NCBI GenBank assembly: GCA_002440225.1
Contig: DJSH01000063.1
Coordinates: forward strand, 1,250 to 9,409
DNA from: Candidatus Segatella violae
GTDB lineage: Bacteria > Bacteroidota > Bacteroidia > Bacteroidales > Bacteroidaceae
DNA length: 8,160 nt
Direction of reading: 5' to 3'
The notes beneath the pieces were generated by a model that did not search any database, was not told the origin of the DNA, and worked only from the letters and a program-made list of their open reading frames with translations. Shown in pieces: positions 6,135 through 8,160 of the stretch (the stretch's first letter is position 1; each line of letters begins with the position of its first letter). A program made the translations under genes and the position numbers.

Positions 6135-7327
6135 ATGGCAGCAAAGAAATATCCATTGGGAATACAGACCTTCTCCGAGATAGCGAAGGGAAACTATTAC
6201 TATGCCGACAAGACGGACGTAGCATATCGTTTGGCACATTACGCCAAATTCCATTTTCTGAGTCGTCCAAGACGATTCGGAAAGAGTCTTTTCGTATCTA
6301 CGCTTCAAGCATATTTCGAGGGAAAGAAGGAGCTGTTCAAGGGACTCGCCATCGAAAAGTTGGAGCAGGAATGGACGGAATATCCTGTCATTCATTTAGA
6401 TTTAGCGGTGGCAAATATTACTCTTTGGAGAACCTACACGCCATACTCAATTTTATCTTGATGCGACAGGAAGAGGTATATGGGCTAAAGGCCGATAAAT
6501 CGAAAGCCTACAGCGCACGTCTGACTGCCATATTAGAAACCGCCATCCAAAGAACAGGTAAGCAAGCAGTGGTACTCATTGATGAATATGATGCGCCTAT
6601 GCACGATTCCATGAGCGACAAAACACTCCAAGACCAAATCCGCAATATCATGCGAGATTTCTTTAGCCCTCTAAAAAAACAAGAGGGAAATCTTCGTTTC
6701 GTCCTCATCACTGGCATTTCCAAGTTTAGCCAGCTCAGCATCTTCAGCGAGTTGAACAACTTGAAGAACATCAGTATGAAAGATGAGTACAGCGACATCT
6801 GCGGCATCACCAAGGAGCAACTCGTCAACGATTTCAAGGAAGGCATCGAGGCGCTGGCTGAGCACAATGGCTTGACCATCGAAGAGACAATCGAGCAATT
6901 GAAGGAGCACTATGATGGCTATCATTTCACCCCGAATTGTCCCGACATATTCAATCCGTATAGCATCATCAATGCTTTGGATGACAAAGATTTCAATAGC
7001 TATTGGTTCACCTCAGGTACCCCGACGTTCTTGATAGAACTATTGCAACAGAATGGCATGGATATGCTCCAGCTTGACAATCTTTGGGCAAGAGAGAGTC
7101 GCTTCGATGTACCAACCGACAAAATTACCGACCCAATCCCAGTGCTCTATCAGAGTGGCTATCTCACTATCAAAGAGTACAACCGAAAACTACGCATGTA
7201 TCGCCTCGGATTTCCAAACGAGGAGGTTCGCCAAGGGTTCTCGAAAAGTCTCTATCGCTACTATGCCCCTTCGATGATGGGTGAATTGGATGCCGTGGTA
7301 TATAAATACAGGGAGAAAGTGGAATAA
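6135..7327 (+). pseudogene. Frameshifted, C-terminally truncated AAA-ATPase-like / PD-(D/E)XK nuclease family gene
   Basis: The protein family pairs an AAA-ATPase-like domain with a C-terminal PD-(D/E)XK nuclease-like domain and usually runs to about 500-580 residues; its function is poorly known. Here the first frame (6135-6404) carries the start YPLGIQTFSEI...YYYADKT, the modified P-loop SRPRRFGKS (residues 43-51) and FEGKKELFKGLAIEKLE, ending at HLDL. The family pattern then continues in the -1 frame from SGGKYYSLENL at about 6404, with the acidic Walker-B-like VVLIDEYD (6569-6592), LITGISKFSQLSIFSELNNL, YDGYHFTP, YWFTSGTPTFLIELL and PIPVLYQSGYLTIKEYNR. Adding one T to the TTT run at 6401-6403 restores HLDFSGGKYY, so a one-base deletion is the simplest cause. 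The restored frame has about 397 residues and stops about 25 residues after LGFPNEEV, so the nuclease domain is lost. The ATG starts at 6135; without repair the first frame stops at 6461. Confidence 0.85.
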
Positions 7328-7366
7328 TGATAGAGGGCACCATAATTCTGCAAAAGCCCAACGAAG

Positions 7367-7386
7367 AAAGCCCCGAAAGGGTATAA
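7367..7386 (+). promoter_or_regulatory. Operator-like site A upstream of hipB
   Basis: In the register TTAnACC-N6-GGTnTAA this site has a good right half (GGTATAA, 7380-7386) and a poor left half (CCC in place of ACC). It shares the 16-bp string CCCGAAAGGGTATAAA (7372-7387) exactly with site C. It is the outermost of four candidate HipB sites. Confidence 0.5.
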
Positions 7387-7407
7387 ATAGTTAAATCTTA
7401 CTATAAT

Positions 7408-7427
7408 TTATACCTTTTCGGGTGTAA
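7408..7427 (+). promoter_or_regulatory. Operator-like site B upstream of hipB
   Basis: A 20-bp inverted repeat, TTAtACC-N6-GGTgTAA, with both halves intact apart from the variable fourth base. It covers the expected -33 region of the hipB promoter, so a bound dimer should block transcription. The pattern recalls the E. coli HipB operator TATCC-N8-GGATA in layout, not in exact sequence. Confidence 0.6.
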
Positions 7428-7443
7428 TTTTATATATTCTTTG

Positions 7444-7451
7444 TATATTTG
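7444..7451 (+). promoter_or_regulatory. -7 box of the hipB operon promoter
   Basis: TATATTTG matches TAnnTTTG. The -33 position holds only GTG (7422-7424, 19-bp spacing). The expected transcription start near 7457 falls in the centre of operator-like site C, and site B covers the -33 region, which is a good arrangement for autorepression. Confidence 0.55.
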
Positions 7452-7468
7452 CACCCGAAAGGGTATAA
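7449..7468 (+). promoter_or_regulatory. Operator-like site C over the hipB transcription start
   Basis: The ACC-N6-GGTaTAA core is intact, and the wider pattern TTTnnACCC-N4-GGGTnnAAA (7448-7469) is an inverted repeat. It overlaps the -7 box by three bases and includes the predicted start point. Confidence 0.6.
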
Positions 7469-7491
7469 ACAAGCATGTCTCTATATGCAAA

Positions 7492-7511
7492 TTATACCCA
7501 TAAAAGTTATA
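7492..7511 (+). promoter_or_regulatory. Operator-like site D in the hipB leader
   Basis: The left half TTATACC (7492-7498) is perfect, and AGT at 7505-7507 partly matches the right half. It is the weakest site of the four, but its position fits the regular spacing (43 bp after C). Confidence 0.4.
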
Positions 7512-7534
7512 TAAAGGACGAAAATGCAAAGAAT

Positions 7535-7741
7535 ATGAGCAATACATTATCAACTTACATCAAGGAAATGCGCAAGCAATTCGGCTTGACACAGGTTGAC
7601 CTTGCCGCAAAATCGGGTGTAGGCCTGAGATTCGTGCGAGAGCTGGAACAAGGCAAGGAAACCCTTCGCCTCGACAAAGTAAACCAAGTACTCCTGCTTT
7701 TCGGACATGAAGTAGGACCAGTACCTATTAAACGAGATTAA
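7535..7741 (+). CDS. hipB: HipB-like antitoxin/repressor (Xre-family HTH)
   Basis: A 68-residue DNA-binding protein of the HipB family that pairs with HipA-type kinases. The helix-turn-helix spans about residues 18-38 (LTQVDLAAKSGVGLRFVREL), followed by the signature EQGKETLRLDKVNQVLLLFGHEVGPV. It should repress its own operon by binding the sites at 7367-7511 and act with the downstream proteins as part of the toxin-antitoxin complex. An in-frame ATG at 7475 would add 20 residues; I prefer 7535 because family members begin close to the LSTYIKEMRK segment and because site D would otherwise lie inside the coding region. AAAGGG at 7458-7463 could serve the longer form, so the start is not settled. 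The stop is two bases before the next gene. Confidence 0.88.
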   Translation: MSNTLSTYIKEMRKQFGLTQVDLAAKSGVGLRFVRELEQGKETLRLDKVNQVLLLFGHEVGPVPIKRD

Positions 7742-7743
7742 AA

Positions 7744-8091
7744 ATGAAACAAGGAAAGATTTTTCTCTACGATCAATTCGTTGGCTTATTAACAGAAGAT
7801 GAAACAGGCTTCACCTTTGCATACGATGCAGATTATCTCGCATCGCAAAATGCAGAGGCGGTGAGCTTGACACTCCCGTTATCCCAAGAGCCTTACCATG
7901 ACTCGGTACTCTTCCCCTTCTTCGACGGATTGATTCCCGAAGGATGGCTACTGAACATAGCAGAGAATAGTTGGAAGATAAACCAAAGAGACAGGATGTC
8001 GCTTCTATTGGCTTGTTGCAAAGATTGCATCGGAGCCGTCAGTGTCATACCAGCAGAAAAGAATACAAATGATAATTCCTTAGGGAAATAA
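7744..8091 (+). CDS. hipS: HipA N-subdomain protein (HipS-like)
   Basis: A 115-residue stand-alone version of the HipA N-terminal domain. It opens with KIFLYDQFVGLLTED, carries the conserved FFDGLIPEGWLL (residues 59-70), then RDRMSLLLACCKDCIGAVSVIP (82-103), and stops after a short polar tail, where full-length HipA would continue into the kinase core. In the HipBST systems of E. coli and Legionella the equivalent protein, HipS, contacts the separate kinase HipT and in E. coli acts as the antitoxin. The gene starts two bases after hipB, so the two are probably translationally coupled, and is followed after 17 bp by the kinase gene. The role as antitoxin is carried over from the family and not shown here. 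Confidence 0.85.
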   Translation: MKQGKIFLYDQFVGLLTEDETGFTFAYDADYLASQNAEAVSLTLPLSQEPYHDSVLFPFFDGLIPEGWLLNIAENSWKINQRDRMSLLLACCKDCIGAVSVIPAEKNTNDNSLGK

Positions 8092-8094
8092 AAG

Positions 8095-8101
8095 AAAGGA
8101 G
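8095..8101 (+). promoter_or_regulatory. Ribosome-binding site of the kinase gene
   Basis: AAAGGAG lies 7 nt before the ATG at 8109 and is the strongest Shine-Dalgarno match in the window. It supports that start and suggests efficient independent translation of the toxin gene. Confidence 0.6.
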
Positions 8102-8108
8102 CATTAAC

Positions 8109-8160
8109 ATGAACAAAACAACCCTCTCTCCGAACTGTTTAAACGATTCCAAATGCTTAT
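8109..8160 (+). CDS. hipT: HipA kinase-core protein (HipT-like), cut by the right window edge
   Basis: Seventeen codons are visible, MNKTTLSPNCLNDSKCL, with the next codon starting in T. Bacteroidetes HipA C-terminal proteins typically open near their N-terminus with CLYCYKPL, and the final KCL plus T fits the beginning of that motif. The position directly after hipB and the HipA-N gene, with a strong ribosome-binding site, agrees with a Ser/Thr kinase toxin. The catalytic part is outside the window, so intactness cannot be judged. Confidence 0.65.
   Translation, partial: MNKTTLSPNCLNDSKCL

Noticed and set aside
6396..6410. Programmed -1 ribosomal frameshift in the ATPase-like gene
   Set aside because: The zero-frame codons (TTA GAT TTA GCG) do not form a slippery X-XXY-YYZ heptamer, the family is not known for frameshifting, and the gene also lacks its C-terminal domain.
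7327..7386. Small frame of 19 codons starting at ATG 7327, overlapping the ATPase stop
   Set aside because: It has no ribosome-binding site of its own beyond the overlap, no recognisable sequence, and ends inside an operator-like site.

Overview
The window looks like a chromosomal segment from a Bacteroidales gut or oral bacterium, most likely Prevotellaceae (Prevotella/Segatella type). Reasons: TAnnTTTG -7 boxes, weak Shine-Dalgarno sites, an outer-membrane barrel ending in the YKGTGAG...EKNRL tail typical of this phylum, a DUF4974-type anti-sigma factor, and a split HipA kinase. The genus is an inference from gene content only.

Layout. Positions 1-370 are a divergent intergenic region with a good minus-strand promoter (gene running off the left edge), a 10-bp-period pyrimidine repeat, a plus-strand promoter and a possible 15-residue leader peptide. 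Positions 371-6041 hold four co-directional genes that read as one cell-surface-signalling unit: an STN-domain outer-membrane beta-barrel receptor, a large unrecognised lipoprotein, an ECF sigma factor and a short membrane anti-sigma factor. The receptor's N-terminal STN domain and the anti-sigma factor's C-terminal DUF4974 domain are visibly alike in sequence, so the signal probably passes barrel to anti-sigma factor to sigma factor across the periplasm. The lipoprotein would be a surface partner of the barrel.

Positions 6042-7327 hold a decayed AAA-ATPase-like gene with its own promoter. A one-base frameshift interrupts it and its C-terminal PD-(D/E)XK nuclease domain is missing. Positions 7367-8160 hold a three-gene HipBST-like toxin-antitoxin operon: an Xre-type HipB, a small HipA-N-domain protein (HipS-like), and the first 17 codons of the kinase (HipT-like), cut by the window end. 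Four related operator-like sites spaced 41, 41 and 43 bp apart surround its promoter.

No rRNA, tRNA, CRISPR array, insertion sequence or convincing terminator is visible. The most notable points are the matched STN/DUF4974 pair, an insertion made of 30-bp in-frame repeats in the promoter-reading loop of the sigma factor, the regular hip operator array, and the possible leader peptide in front of the receptor.
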